From NCBI GenBank assembly GCA_023014335.1, contig JAECYW010000029.1, forward strand, positions 496,001 through 560,000: a stretch of 64,000 nucleotides of DNA, read 5' to 3'. The translations under genes were made by a program, and so were the position numbers. Shown here piece by piece: positions 48,247 through 59,034 of this stretch (positions within the stretch are counted from its first letter, which is position 1; every line of letters starts with the position of its first letter). Under the pieces are notes generated by a model. The model searched no databases, had not been told where the DNA came from, and worked only from the letters and a program-made list of their open reading frames with translations. The DNA is from Galerina marginata. Taxonomy: Eukaryota > Basidiomycota > Agaricomycetes > Agaricales > Galerinaceae.

Positions 48247-49650
48247 ATGGCTCGCACCAAGAATCAAACTCTCGGGACAATCAACTGGACTGCCGAAAAC
48301 AACGCGCTCATCTGGCGCCTCCTGACGCAATTGGCGAAGAAGGAGAACCAGGCGGCGTTGTATGGTGTGCAAAAAGGACATGTACGTGCTTTTATCTACT
48401 TTGAATGTCATTTTATTGACTAATACTCCTAGAAAACTCTCGGGTCGAGCAAGGCTAAGATACACAAGGAAATAGCCGCCGCCCTGTTCCCTGAGTCCTA
48501 CGAGGGCAACGAAGACACCCTGGGCTCTCGCGTGAAGGGAAAAATCGAAGAGTAAGTCGGCTTTCCACTTTGTTTCGCGTTCTCGACTGATTTATTTGCA
48601 ATTTAGTCTCTATGGGCGTTACAAAAAAGAAGTAAAGAAGCTGACCGTAACCGGCGGCGGCTTAGGAGGAGATGACAACGACAACTCCGAGTCGCAGCCA
48701 CCATCGCAGGAGGAGCATCTCGCGTGCTATGTTCCCGCTGAGGGGCCCGACGAAACCACAACGTCTCATGCGCGAAATCTCTGGGGTATGTACTCTTAAT
48801 TGATCTTTGTTCCAAGTACTTATGTTTCGGAAGAAAAAATCATTGAAGGTTTTCCCTTCTTTCCCGAAATGCACCGTCACTTATGCGGACGTCCGAATGC
48901 CATACCTCCTGTTGTTACGACTGGGGTCAGTCCGACTGGCCGACATGTTGTCCACTTCCAGGCCATTGAGGATCGATCCTCTTCTTCTACGGCAGCGGAG
49001 CTATCATCACAGCTAACTGGTGTGCCTGCGGTAACTCCTGCTGAAGTCCTCGCCACTCCTGTGCGTCCGAAGTCCATGGCTTCTGGGACAAAAGATGCGA
49101 AAGAGAATGCCAAGCCACCGCCAACTACAGGTGGGAAGCGTGCCCCGAAAGACTCGTCTTTCACGGTCACCGAAGCCACAGTTGAGAAGGCTAAAGCTTC
49201 GATCCAACGTGTTACAAAGAAGAGCTTTGAAGATAGGCTTGCCGATGCGACTGAGTAAGTTGATTTGTCGTTTTATTTTATTATTACTAAGTAGCCCTCA
49301 GAGCTAGTCTCAAGAGTGCTGATGTGCGCGCTGCAGCCACATTTCGCATCGAGAAGAAACGCTTCCTCTTGGAACAGCTTTCTCGGATTGACAAGCAACG
49401 TGACCAGGTCATTGAGTTGTGTCGCTTGAAAGTCTATTCTGATGAGGATGCAAAGCGCAAGCTGGACGTCCTTGATAAACGTGAGGAAGATATTCAGCGC
49501 CCAACCAAAAGAGCTCGTGCCCGTTCTCCAACCCCGTCAGTTCGTCATTCATCTCCTGTTGAATTTCCGTCTTCCCCTACTCGTTTCTCTAGCCCTGACT
49601 GGGCCATTGCTGATGGTCGCTCGCTTCCGTCACAAGATACCATCCTTTAA
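48247..49650 (+). CDS. Harbinger-associated Myb/SANT-like DNA-binding protein, five exons
   Basis: Exons are 48247-48381, 48433-48551, 48607-48785, 48834-49254 and 49302-49650; phases agree and give 400 residues. The N-terminal 100 residues form the trihelix/Myb-like domain typical of the second Harbinger protein: INWTAENNALIWRLL, then LGSSKAKIHKEIAAALFP and RVKGKIEDLYGRYKKEVKKL. The middle is low-complexity and proline/serine-rich. The C-terminal part has a charged helix (RIEKKRFLLEQLSRIDKQRD) and a basic cluster TKRARARS that could be a nuclear signal. In the family this protein binds the element ends and helps bring the transposase into the nucleus. It converges with the transposase gene 65 nt away. 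Confidence 0.88.
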
Positions 49651-49714
49651 GATCTACTACTATTATTGTTAAAAACCAGACCACTCGTTAATACATATTT
49701 ATATTTATCATTAT

Positions 49715-51055
49715 CTACAATCCTTGTTTAAAAGCTAGTAGTTCAGCTGTTAATCGCTGGCGTTTGGCTTCACCTTGCCCCTCGTCCATGTTTACATCAA
49801 CCTCTACTTCTACATGGGGACCTGTGTCCTCTTCCTCCTGACTGGCCGTGTGATTAGGCATGAACTCGCCTCCAGAGTCAGAGCCTTCAACATCGATAAT
49901 CAAGTTGTGAAGGATAATTGCAACACTGACCCATCGACAGGCCATTTTGTGATCGTAGTTGTCAAAAATGTTGACACGAAGGCCTCGGAGAGATTGAAAG
50001 CGACCTTTAAGGGCACCCATGCAATGTTCAGAGCGTACCCTTATATGAGATACAAACTTGTCGAAAAGAGCATTTTCAGCAATAAATGATGCCGGTTGGC
50101 GATGGACGGGAATCATGGTTGGGGAAAGTGTATATGCTGAGTCGGCCCAGGCAAATTCCTCGCCTTCAAAGAGAAATTCTGGATGTTGGAAAGCACAGGT
50201 ATGCTCAAATGCCGCGGCATCATGCGCAGATCCAGTGAAGCCATGACAATAATCAACAATCCGCAGGTTCGACGGCACATTTCCGATCTATATGCAATTT
50301 AATAAATGCAGATAAGTTTTTCCTTTGAAAGACTTACTCACTTGAACGTTTAGACCATAATTTGCCTTTCGAGTATAGTATGCATCACCATCTTTACCAG
50401 GTTTGGCATAAAAGACGACGATAGTTCCATCATACATAAGATAACCCTCGCGCCATAGCCCGCGAAACCCTAGGTGTTGGTCCATCCACTCTTTTTCTTT
50501 CTCCTTTTCAGCAGATGTGAGTCGTCGAACAAAAACATCATGAAGGGATTCAATGGCCTCAAAACAGCGATTGGTGTAATTCTCAACTGCACCCTCCGAA
50601 CAACCTGCATTGCGAGCGATATCCTCAAGGGATGCACCATTTCCAAATCGTCCCATACGGTAAAGGGTAACGGCTAGTTGGATATCGACTGGGGCCTGAG
50701 AGTTGTTGGAGTTGTTGGTAAAAACGGGGTGGTCTTTGATCAGGAGCAGAATGAATTCAAAAACAAAGGGCGAAACACGAAGCATATTCTTGAAGCGATC
50801 ATGATCTTCGAGATTCTGAGCAAAATCCCAAGCTAGGTGCAGGTTCCCGGATTTCTTGACCTCAGGACGGCCACGAAGATAGCGCGTAGTCTTGATTCCT
50901 TTGAGGATATTAAGGTCCAGCTGTGTTTGCTTGACTCTCTCGTAAACATCATCGCTGGGTGGGGTAATGAGGTCCCGAATGGCCATAAACTTGATATAAC
51001 TCTGCCTAAGATGTTCGTGATAATTTTCGCGAGGCATAGCGAAGCGAGGGAGCAA
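49715..51055 (-). CDS. PIF/Harbinger DDE transposase, two exons
   Basis: Exons are 51055-50342 and 50287-49715 (donor GTGAGT, acceptor CATATAG), 428 residues. It belongs to the DDE superfamily endonuclease group (DDE_Tnp_4) that cuts and joins the element ends. A helix-turn-helix-like part reads GASLEDIARNAGCSEGAVEN. Catalytic candidates are D209 in LMYDGT, D250 in VDYCHGFTGSAHD (D261 nearby) and E325 in RVRSEHCMGALKGRF, in the usual order and context. No stop or frameshift is seen, so the enzyme may be active. Another ATG at codon 7 (MPREN) is an alternative start. Confidence 0.94.
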
Positions 51056-51163
51056 AGAAATAGGCTAAGTTGACTAAGTAAAACGACAGATTATCGACGA
51101 TAACGAGCAGGACAGAGATTTTCCCACAGCAAGACCCAAATTAGAAAGTCACGGACGTTACCA

Positions 51164-51219
51164 ACCGCTTACCCGGATCTGCGGATAAGCGTCGCTTAGG
51201 CCGCTATCGTGAGCTCCCC
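51164..51219 (-). repeat. Harbinger right terminal inverted repeat
   Basis: Complement of 46728-46783 with three mismatches. It is followed by TA and then by ATGTCTTGACTCTC, the continuation of the interrupted array unit. Confidence 0.93.
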
Positions 51220-51785
51220 TAATGTCTTGACTCTCAACTCTCCTTGAGTCCTTCCCACTCCCTCATCCTTCCTTACTCAGGTCCACCTCACTTCATCGTT
51301 GGCCCTCCCTATCGTAGCTCCTCGCGACGATTGGATCTCCGTCTTCGAACTTCAGATTCTATGCTCTGCCTTAAGATCTCAGTGTCCTCGAAGTCCAAGA
51401 ATCCGTGGTTCTGGAGATCGATATGGTTCTTAAGCTTTCTATGTTTTCTGGCGGTGTTTACTCCCTCTGATCTCGCTACTTTCTATGCACCTCATGCCGG
51501 ACTCACCCTGACTCACCACCCATTTCTTCTGGACAACTCAGAGTCGTCTGTTGATCCACCCCCCACCCCCCTCACTCGCCAAGCCAGCTCACGATACTTT
51601 TCTTCATCCTTTGAATCCTCATCTTCGACGTTTGTATGCGGACTGCCCGCATTCTTTTGACCTTACCGTTCATTTTCTTCTGTCATCTATGCCGTTTACC
51701 ATATACACTCGTCCCCAACCTGCACTTGGTGTTGGGCGCTCAGTGCTCATATCGGATTACACGACGGTGGTAATGACAGTTTCTC

Positions 51786-51837
51786 AAAATCATGCTCTTC
51801 AAGTTAGGCCGTGTACCTTTAGCGATAGCAGGATTTT
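51786..51837. other. H1 hairpin, unit V
   Basis: Arms AAAATCATGCT and AGCAGGATTTT pair with one mismatch; inner stem AGG/CCT around CCGTGTA. Confidence 0.5.
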
Positions 51838-52788
51838 TCGCCTAGATCCCGTCATCCTGCCGTCGTGTGTTCATCCCGATTGTACCAAATCCGAGTCCCT
51901 CTTCGTCGTTCTCCGTTCTCCGTACCCAAACATAATCGACTGCATTCAACCTACTAATATCTCAGTGTTGATTGACTTTCCAAGTTGAGCTCGCCAAATA
52001 TCTGCAGGTCTTGCTCGCAGCTAGCTTCTTTGGTCGAGGTGAGTACGATACACAACCTTCAATACCTCCTCTAACTTATACATAGTACAATCAATGTTAA
52101 ATTCTTCCTCCCGCCTACCGACTCGGAGGCGAAACCTGAACGGCAGTTATGAATCTCCTCTGTTAAAACTACCACTAAGCTGTACATAACCAGCTTTGAT
52201 GACGGTCAGGATGGTTTCTCTGCGTGCCCACATTCTCTGCCGTTGTCCAAGTTCGAACAGGAAGCGGTGGGTCGCATCATAATTATAATGTTGGCGCTTG
52301 GCCACTGCTTTTGCACCCTTTCTGACCTCGTTTAATTTCAACAGAAACACGCACTGCTGAGCTAGAAGTTCGACCTTTCTACCTGAACCGCTCGTCGCCC
52401 CTTAAAGTTCTCCGATTAAACGATACTCGTTGGATCTGTTCGCTGATCTGGCCGTATGACTCGCATTGTATTCCAGCGTTACAAGTGGTTATCGAAGACC
52501 GTTAATTTGGTGGAGATCTAGAGCGAGTCTATCCTCAGTAAGTGTTCAATTTCTTGTTCGTTCTTCATATCTCCGTGCTTCCACTCAGAAAACTCCATTC
52601 GAATTCATGTCTTTCGATTCAATCTTACCAACGACCCGCCTGTGTGTGCTTTTTCCACCTCTCCGTCTTTATTTTTCAACGTGCAAGTCTCATCACGATT
52701 CAGAAAATCGCGAAAAGGTCTATGGCGATCTGCGGGCTAGGACTAGAGTCGGATATCGCACGACAGAACATTCCAACTACTGCCCGCC

Positions 52789-52835
52789 ATCATGTTTTTC
52801 TCCAGGCACTTTTGTGCCCGTGTTGCAGGCATGAT
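52789..52835. other. H2 hairpin, unit V
   Basis: Arms ATCATG and CATGAT pair; inner stem GGCAC/GTGCC around TTTT. GACAGAACATTC lies upstream. Confidence 0.5.
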
Positions 52836-53425
52836 TGCTACTGTCGTTGAAGAGCTGTCGTCCATGGTTATCTACTCGACCATCCGAGAAACGTTCTCTT
52901 CGATTTGGCCGCCTTTTACCGTGCTATTTTCAGTACTGGTTTTATTCGTCCTGCCATAAACACAGATCTTGAGCTTTAGCAGGCTAATCCGTTGGTATTT
53001 GACCTGCCAAACGATAGCTACTATAATGATTTGTACGAATCCCCATCTCTGAATGTCTCGTCTCAATGTAAGTAAATAGATGCACAGATTCGCCCTTCCA
53101 AACCCCGGGAATAACTATTAACGTCGGACACTTTCACTGAACACCTCCAAGCCTTGAAGCGTCAAACAACTCTTTTTCTTTGTTATCTCGGTTCTCGGGG
53201 TTTTGACTGGAGGGTCGTGGTTCGTTTATCAGATCTTCGTGTTCAGCGCTCAGCACCGACTACCCTTGTAACCCTGCTCGATTTCAATGTTTAGTTGGCC
53301 GTCGTCTGCACCGCGACGGTTGGTGTGTCCCCGTAAAGAACTAACTATTCTCTTTTTTGAGCTGTGATCATTCTCGTGTGGGTCTCATGTATTCCAAATT
53401 CTGAAGAAGGAATTCTACGAGGAGA

Positions 53426-56400
53426 TGCCGGGCTGAAAACAGAACTAGGAGAAGGGTCAGCTCGCGTTCTAGAAAATGACCGTCGACGTGACGGTTGAGA
53501 TTTGAGAGGCAAAGAGAAAGACAAGGCTTGCGAGAAGGGGAAAATGAGGGAAGGGAAATTTAAATTTGTCATTAGGCATGGTTGATCGACGTGATATTTT
53601 GGTACAATTCGGTCCACGACCTTCAGATAGAATTCTAAGCTTTAGGTCTGACAAGCCTCCTCCTTCTCCGCATCCCTTCCTCTCTTCAGAGTTTGAGAGA
53701 GGTTAACGGTTCCATCTCGACCCGCCATCGGCCATCGGCCTCTCCCATCTCTTCGTCTCATCATCTTTCCTCGCCTCGGTTTGTCTCGCCTTGTTGATTG
53801 CCTGCCGCATTCCAATACCAGGAGGGTACTCTATTCGTTGGGTGTTGAGTTGGAGAAAGGAAGGATGGCGTGTACACGCTACCACCCGCAGGCGGGGCGG
53901 AAGGCCAGGGAAAGCAGGAAATGGACGAGCTTAAGCTTAAACTTGAAGTCAAGCTTGTAAGCAAGCTTGTATGAAGCCGGTCGAGTTGATCCGCTGAGTT
54001 AGTCGAATCTGAAGAAGAAAAAGAAAAAATGAGAGACGACATGAGCACTGCACTTCGAAAAACAATCAACTGTACACATACCAGAGCTGCGGCCTCAGCA
54101 GCCTGGCCTGGCGCGTCGCGAACATAAGCACGGGCATGACCAGGTGACCTCGGGGTTGGCGAAAAGGAGGTGAAGATATACGAGTCAATAACCATGAAAT
54201 CCGCAACGGCGGAAATACAGCTACGCTTGGCGAGCAACAGTCCCAACCACTGACACGGTCGGGAAAAGAAGAGAAGGAATGGAAAGGAGGAAGGCAAACG
54301 GCGCGTACCCGCCGCAGGCAGGCAGGGTGAGGGCGGGGTCTGCGAGAGTGGGTAAAGCACGCAGCACGAACTTGGGTCGAGCTGGTGTTTGAGGTTGAAA
54401 TTCAGCTTGAGGAGAAGCTTAAACCGATCTGAACCTGGTCAAATTGCAGACGGTTTATCGGACCTGAGATCCCTCAAAGTCACAGACGCAGTTGGAGGAA
54501 AGGACGACGTGTACACGCCGCGGCAGGCAGGCCGGGTGGGGCTCAGACATAGCGGAAAACACGATCTTGACGTTGAGTAGGAGCAGGAGCTGTAAGTCGA
54601 GGTTGAAATCGAAGTTGAAATTGAGGTGAGCTGGTCAAGTTGATGTGCCAACTTCATCGTACCTGAAGAAAAATCAAAGCAAAAGGGTTCATGAGAATTC
54701 TACATCGAAAAACAATGCGACTCTTCACATACCCGTACAGTCTTAAAGACACCAGCTATTCCTATCCGTAGTATACGCATGAACCTAAGTCGAACTTGAA
54801 ATCGAGCTTGAAATTGAGACGAACTGGTCGGGTTGATCCACCGAGTTTATCGTACCTAAAGAAAAACAAAACAGAAAATATCATGAGAACGTCACCACAA
54901 AAAATTATTATTTGACCGTCCACATACCAATGCGGTCTTCGTCCGTGTCATTCCCAGCACGAGCACGACCACCAAAGGCTGCGGGAAGAGGCAAGGAAGT
55001 GGAAGCAAAGAACCAAAAACTGCGGCTCCAGCTCCAGCTTGCACCAGGGCTGAGCACGAGGAGGGCTAGGACTACCAGCAGCAGCAGCGCCGACGTTAGG
55101 CGAGTAAGGGCCACCCCTGCCACGACGACGCACTTGGAAGAAGGAAAGGAGAGAAGAGGAGGAATGTAGATGGCGTGTACACGCCGCAGGCAGGCAGGAC
55201 GGGAGGGGCGGGGACTTCGAGAGCGGAAAAGAAGCGAGCTTGAGGATAAGCTGGAGGTTGGACTGTAGCTCGTACCTGAAGAAAAAACAGAACGAATAAC
55301 ATGAGAAATGCAGCAAACAAAACGATGTTCGACGATCCGCTTACTAACGCAGTCTTCGTTGTGGCCTGGCCTGGCTGGTCCAGCGCGAGGACAAGCATGA
55401 GCACCTTGCTCGAAGGTGGGCGTGGCGGAAGGAGAGGAAGGATGTAGGCAAAAAAGGTAGAACCAGAAACCCCGGCTTCAGTTCCAGCTCCAGCTCCAGC
55501 CCCAGTTCGCACCCGTACCTACACTCGCAGGGGCTGAGCACAAGGAGCGCCAGGAGGGGCGCGGGGTGATGACTGGAAAGTCAGCAGCAGCAGTGCCGGC
55601 ACGGGGTGACGACTGGAAAGTCAGCAGCAGCAACTGCGGGGCTGGCACTAGAGCACGGGCGGGGGCAAGGGCAGGGGCATTGGTATTGACAGCGACAGCG
55701 GCATGGGCACTGGCGGGCGATGTACTTTGCACGTCCGGGGTTCCTCCTGCTGCTGCTGCTGCTGTGCTTCTGGTCAACGGCGCGGACAGGCGGGCTGCGG
55801 GCAGAATGTGCCACGTGGCACGGGGTCGAAGTCGAAGTCGAGTTTGGTGACGAGGAGCGAGCTGATAGTGGGCCACTAGAGTATAAGCTAGGAGGAGAGG
55901 GGAGCTAGGGCTGTAGGAGATGAACGGTAACGAGAGGGCTGAAAGGAGAGGAGGAGGCCGCGATGCAATACGAGCAGGAAGAAGAGAGGGACGTGGGTTG
56001 ATATCTGAGTGAGAGAGGGATGGAAGGGGGCGAGGGGCAGGGCGGAGGAGGAGGAGGCATGGCTCAGGCAGAATTCCAACATGGCCAGGTTCAAGCTTTC
56101 AAGCTCGAGCGCCTACCAACGCGGTTTGAGGTCGAAGTCGTTGGGTTTGGAATTCGAAGATTGAATCTTCAACTTGAGCCTTGAGGCTTGAGGACTTGAA
56201 GGGGCCTCGGGCTCGCTTGAACTCGTACCAGCCCCCAAGCATCCAACACCCAAGAATGCAACCCGCGGGTGGGGACGGGAGAACGATAACTACCGAACCG
56301 CAACTGCACGTATCACTGCCGAACCTATGAGCGACCAAACAGCGAGTGCTTTGGCACAAACGGCAGTTCAACCACCCGCCCGCCGCCTTCACGTTAAGCT

Positions 56401-56600
56401 TACAGGTTCATGTTGCTCGAAATGGAGAGACTGGATTGTCGTATCGTATCAATGTCAATATCGATGTGGAGGAGGGCAGCCTGTTTAGAAAAAAGGGAGG
56501 GGGGAAAGTAGCGGTGTGACAGAGCAGTGGAAAGTTGGAGAGGCGGGGAAAAGGTGGAGGGTAGAAAGTAGAGAATGGGCAGTGGCAGCACGACGACAGC
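53426..56600 (-). repeat. Array unit VI, block A with unit boundary
   Basis: The boundary piece (53426-53540) matches 35776-35890. Intron cassettes start near 54007, 54661, 54855 and 55276; the second and third are only about 195 nt apart. Minus-strand VLSPGASWSW near 55050 and LSPCECRYGC near 55535 repeat the peptide theme of unit V. The remainder is low-complexity GAGCTT/CAGCTC sequence. Confidence 0.55.
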
Positions 56601-57480
56601 GAACTTGGCGTGGATCCGTGTTAGTGGTGCGTCGACTCCAGCTTGAGGTTCGACGAAAGGAACATGAATGGCATATTCGTGGTTTTGAGCCGTGGGTCGT
56701 GCTTAACGAAACCGACGTCGGGGCCAAGAGGCGGAGCGTCAGATGAGACGGACGAAGGCAGCAAAAAGGCGAGGAAGAAGCGGGGGCTACTCGAAACACG
56801 ACACGGGAAGCAGGCTCGTCTGGGCAGAGAGAGATGGCAGTTCGAGCTCGGCCACGAAAGCGACTGCCTTCGTATGAAACGGACGGAGTTCCTTGTCAGG
56901 AGAGATAGCCATTGCCCTCATCTGGTCGTTTTCCTTGGGCTGGCTACTGCCTGTACTGCGTGAATAGAGTCTCGCGGTAAGCCCAATTCCATCCTTGCTG
57001 GCAGACCATTTGACGCGGGAAATGTCAGAGCTGAACAACGGAATGAGCACTGATTAGACAAGGTAAAAAGAAAGAAAAACAAACCAAATCTCGGTTTCGA
57101 AATTGACCGAACTGGCCCTCGACCCCCAGCAGAGTTCTAGCCACCTTATCCTCATTCGTGCTCCTGTTCTCTTTCCCTTCTTCCTTCAAAGCTGGTAGTA
57201 GGAACCAGCGGGACAATTGTTGCACCGAACCACAGGAAGAGCGGGAAAAAAGCATTGATCCGCGCATTCGTCGTGTCTAAATCATCAGAAGTTCCAGGCG
57301 CGGGCTTGCATAAAGAGTATACGGGCCAATATTGACCTCTGAGGCAGCATCTCGAGAGGAAAATGGGCAGCGAGGACGTGTTGTGTGCAGAGTTGTGCGG
57401 TTCATGATCAGAAAATTGGAATGACGGTGAGCACAGCCACTGACGGCACCGGGCACATCGATACCCGCACTCTAGATCTG
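56601..57480. repeat. Array unit VI, block B
   Basis: The minus-strand intron at 57084-57031 is 54 nt here (GTTTGTTT to GTTGTTCAG), the only one not 48 nt long. The upstream exon reads VPLVPTTSFEGRR. The box is CGTCGTGTCTAAA at 57269-57281 and the ACAGCCACTG box near 57433. Confidence 0.58.
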
Positions 57481-57982
57481 TTATCGTACTCTACTCCACT
57501 CCATGTCTCACCCCACGACCTTACGAATATCAACCTCTCTTCTCATCTCTATAGTATTCCTAAACCCTCGCGATGACTATCTCTGAGTGCTTTTTTGCTT
57601 TGGCTCAAAATACTGAGGCTCCTCGAGGTGCAGAAGTCCGTGGTTGCGGGAGGCTTGAAGTACTGATATGGTTTTTTCTATGTGTTCTGGCGCCGCGTTT
57701 ACTCGAGTATGTGGTCGAACGAACATCTAGGCTCTTTTTTCGGACTTACCAACCAGCATTTTTGCTAAAGCGTTGTTCGAGTCAATCCACCCAACCCCGC
57801 CGGCTCGCGAGACCTTTTGTCATTCCTCAGATCCTCATCTTCGACTCCTTATGCCTTCCGTTCACTTTCTCCTCTGATCTATGCGCCTTGCTCTACCCAC
57901 TCGTCCCTAGCCTCTCTGCACTGTTAGGACTCAGCGTTCAAACCGGGTTTAAGTTACACGACGGTGGCGATCTAACTTTCCC

Positions 57983-58032
57983 AAAATCATACTCTTCGAA
58001 CAAGGCTAGGCCTTTGGCGATAGCATGATTTT
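57983..58032. other. H1 hairpin, unit VI
   Basis: Arms AAAATCATACT and AGCATGATTTT pair with one A-C mismatch; inner stem AAGGC/GCCTT closes a 3-nt loop. Confidence 0.55.
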
Positions 58033-58989
58033 TCAATAAATTCTTGGACAGCCCAACTGTCGTGTTTCCTTCCCGATGGTACCAAATCCGAGTTTGATTG
58101 ACTTTCCGAGTTGAGCTCGGCACAGCATTGTTCAAGATGAGTCCGACACATAACCTTCAACACCTCCACCGACTTACATGAGCGATGTTAGATTCTTTTC
58201 TTCTCGATCTGGCCTACCGATTCTGAATCGGAGGCAGAGCTAGAACAACCGTTGTGAGTTTACCTTGTCGTCTACGAACAACCTCTCAAACCTATTGGAG
58301 AACAACACTGGGATATTTCTATCTCGCAGGTCTGAATATCGTAGCTGTCGGGCCCTCCAGCCCCTTTTCTCTCCGACTGTGGTCAGTGACTGTTGCTTCT
58401 TTTCGTTCTCCCTGGCGCTGTAACTGGTTGGAGAAATTTAGATGCTGCTTCTATGCAAGCCCGCACTATCTGGAGATTTACACGAGGAAGCGGTGGTCGT
58501 ATGTTCAGTGATTGTTTGTATATTCGATCCCCTTTAATTTCTATCTCTAACTGTTTCGCAGTTCATATCGTACAGAAGCACGCCTTACTGAACTCGAGCT
58601 TTTTCCATGTGGGCAGCTGTTCAAATTCGCCAATCGAGCGATATGATCTGCTCGCTGAAGGGCAATACTATTCACCTTGTATTTCACGCTTTAGTATCAG
58701 TCGTCATCGACGACTGTTATTTCTATGGAGAACGAATCTGTCCTCAGTAAGTACTCAAGTACTCAATATTCAACTTCCCTCTCATTCATTCTCGTCCTTT
58801 CTTCAGGCCGCTTTCTTCCATCCAGAAAACCAATTGCAAACTCTTCTATCTCGACTTGATCCAATTTTGCCAAGGACCCACCTACGTTCTCTCACACCTC
58901 CTTCCTTACCTTCACCATAAAGTTCGTGTGGGTGAATTTGCGGAACTCTTTGGTGACTTTATATGACAGAACGTTCAACTATAGCTGTT

Positions 58990-59034
58990 ATCATGCTCTT
59001 CTCCATGCACCTTCGTGCCCCTGTAGCGAGCATG
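58990..59034. other. H2 hairpin, unit VI
   Basis: Arms TCATGCTC and GAGCATGT pair over seven bases; the inner stem GCAC/GTGC closes CTTC. GACAGAACGTTC lies upstream. Confidence 0.5.

Larger units (their letters stand above)
46728..51219. mobile_element. Autonomous PIF/Harbinger DNA transposon, about 4.5 kb
   Basis: Bounded by 56-bp terminal inverted repeats beginning GGGGAGCTCACGATAGCGG and flanked by TA on both sides (46726-46727, 51220-51221). It carries convergent genes: a Myb/SANT-like DNA-binding protein on the plus strand and a DDE transposase on the minus strand, the usual two-gene Harbinger arrangement. Both are open, and the repeats differ at only three positions, so the insertion is probably young. 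It sits between blocks B and C of array unit V; unit IV shows the same site without it (near 39309). Confidence 0.93.
51222..53425 (+). repeat. Array unit V, block C (continuation beyond the transposon)
   Basis: Starts with the ATGTCTTGACTCTCAACTC sequence that opens block C elsewhere. H1 hairpin 51786-51837, donor GAG/GTGAGTACGAT near 52039, H2 hairpin 52789-52835, and the closing GAAGCGTCAAACAACTC near 53156. Separation from block B by 4.5 kb of transposon would disconnect it from its presumed promoter region. Confidence 0.6.
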
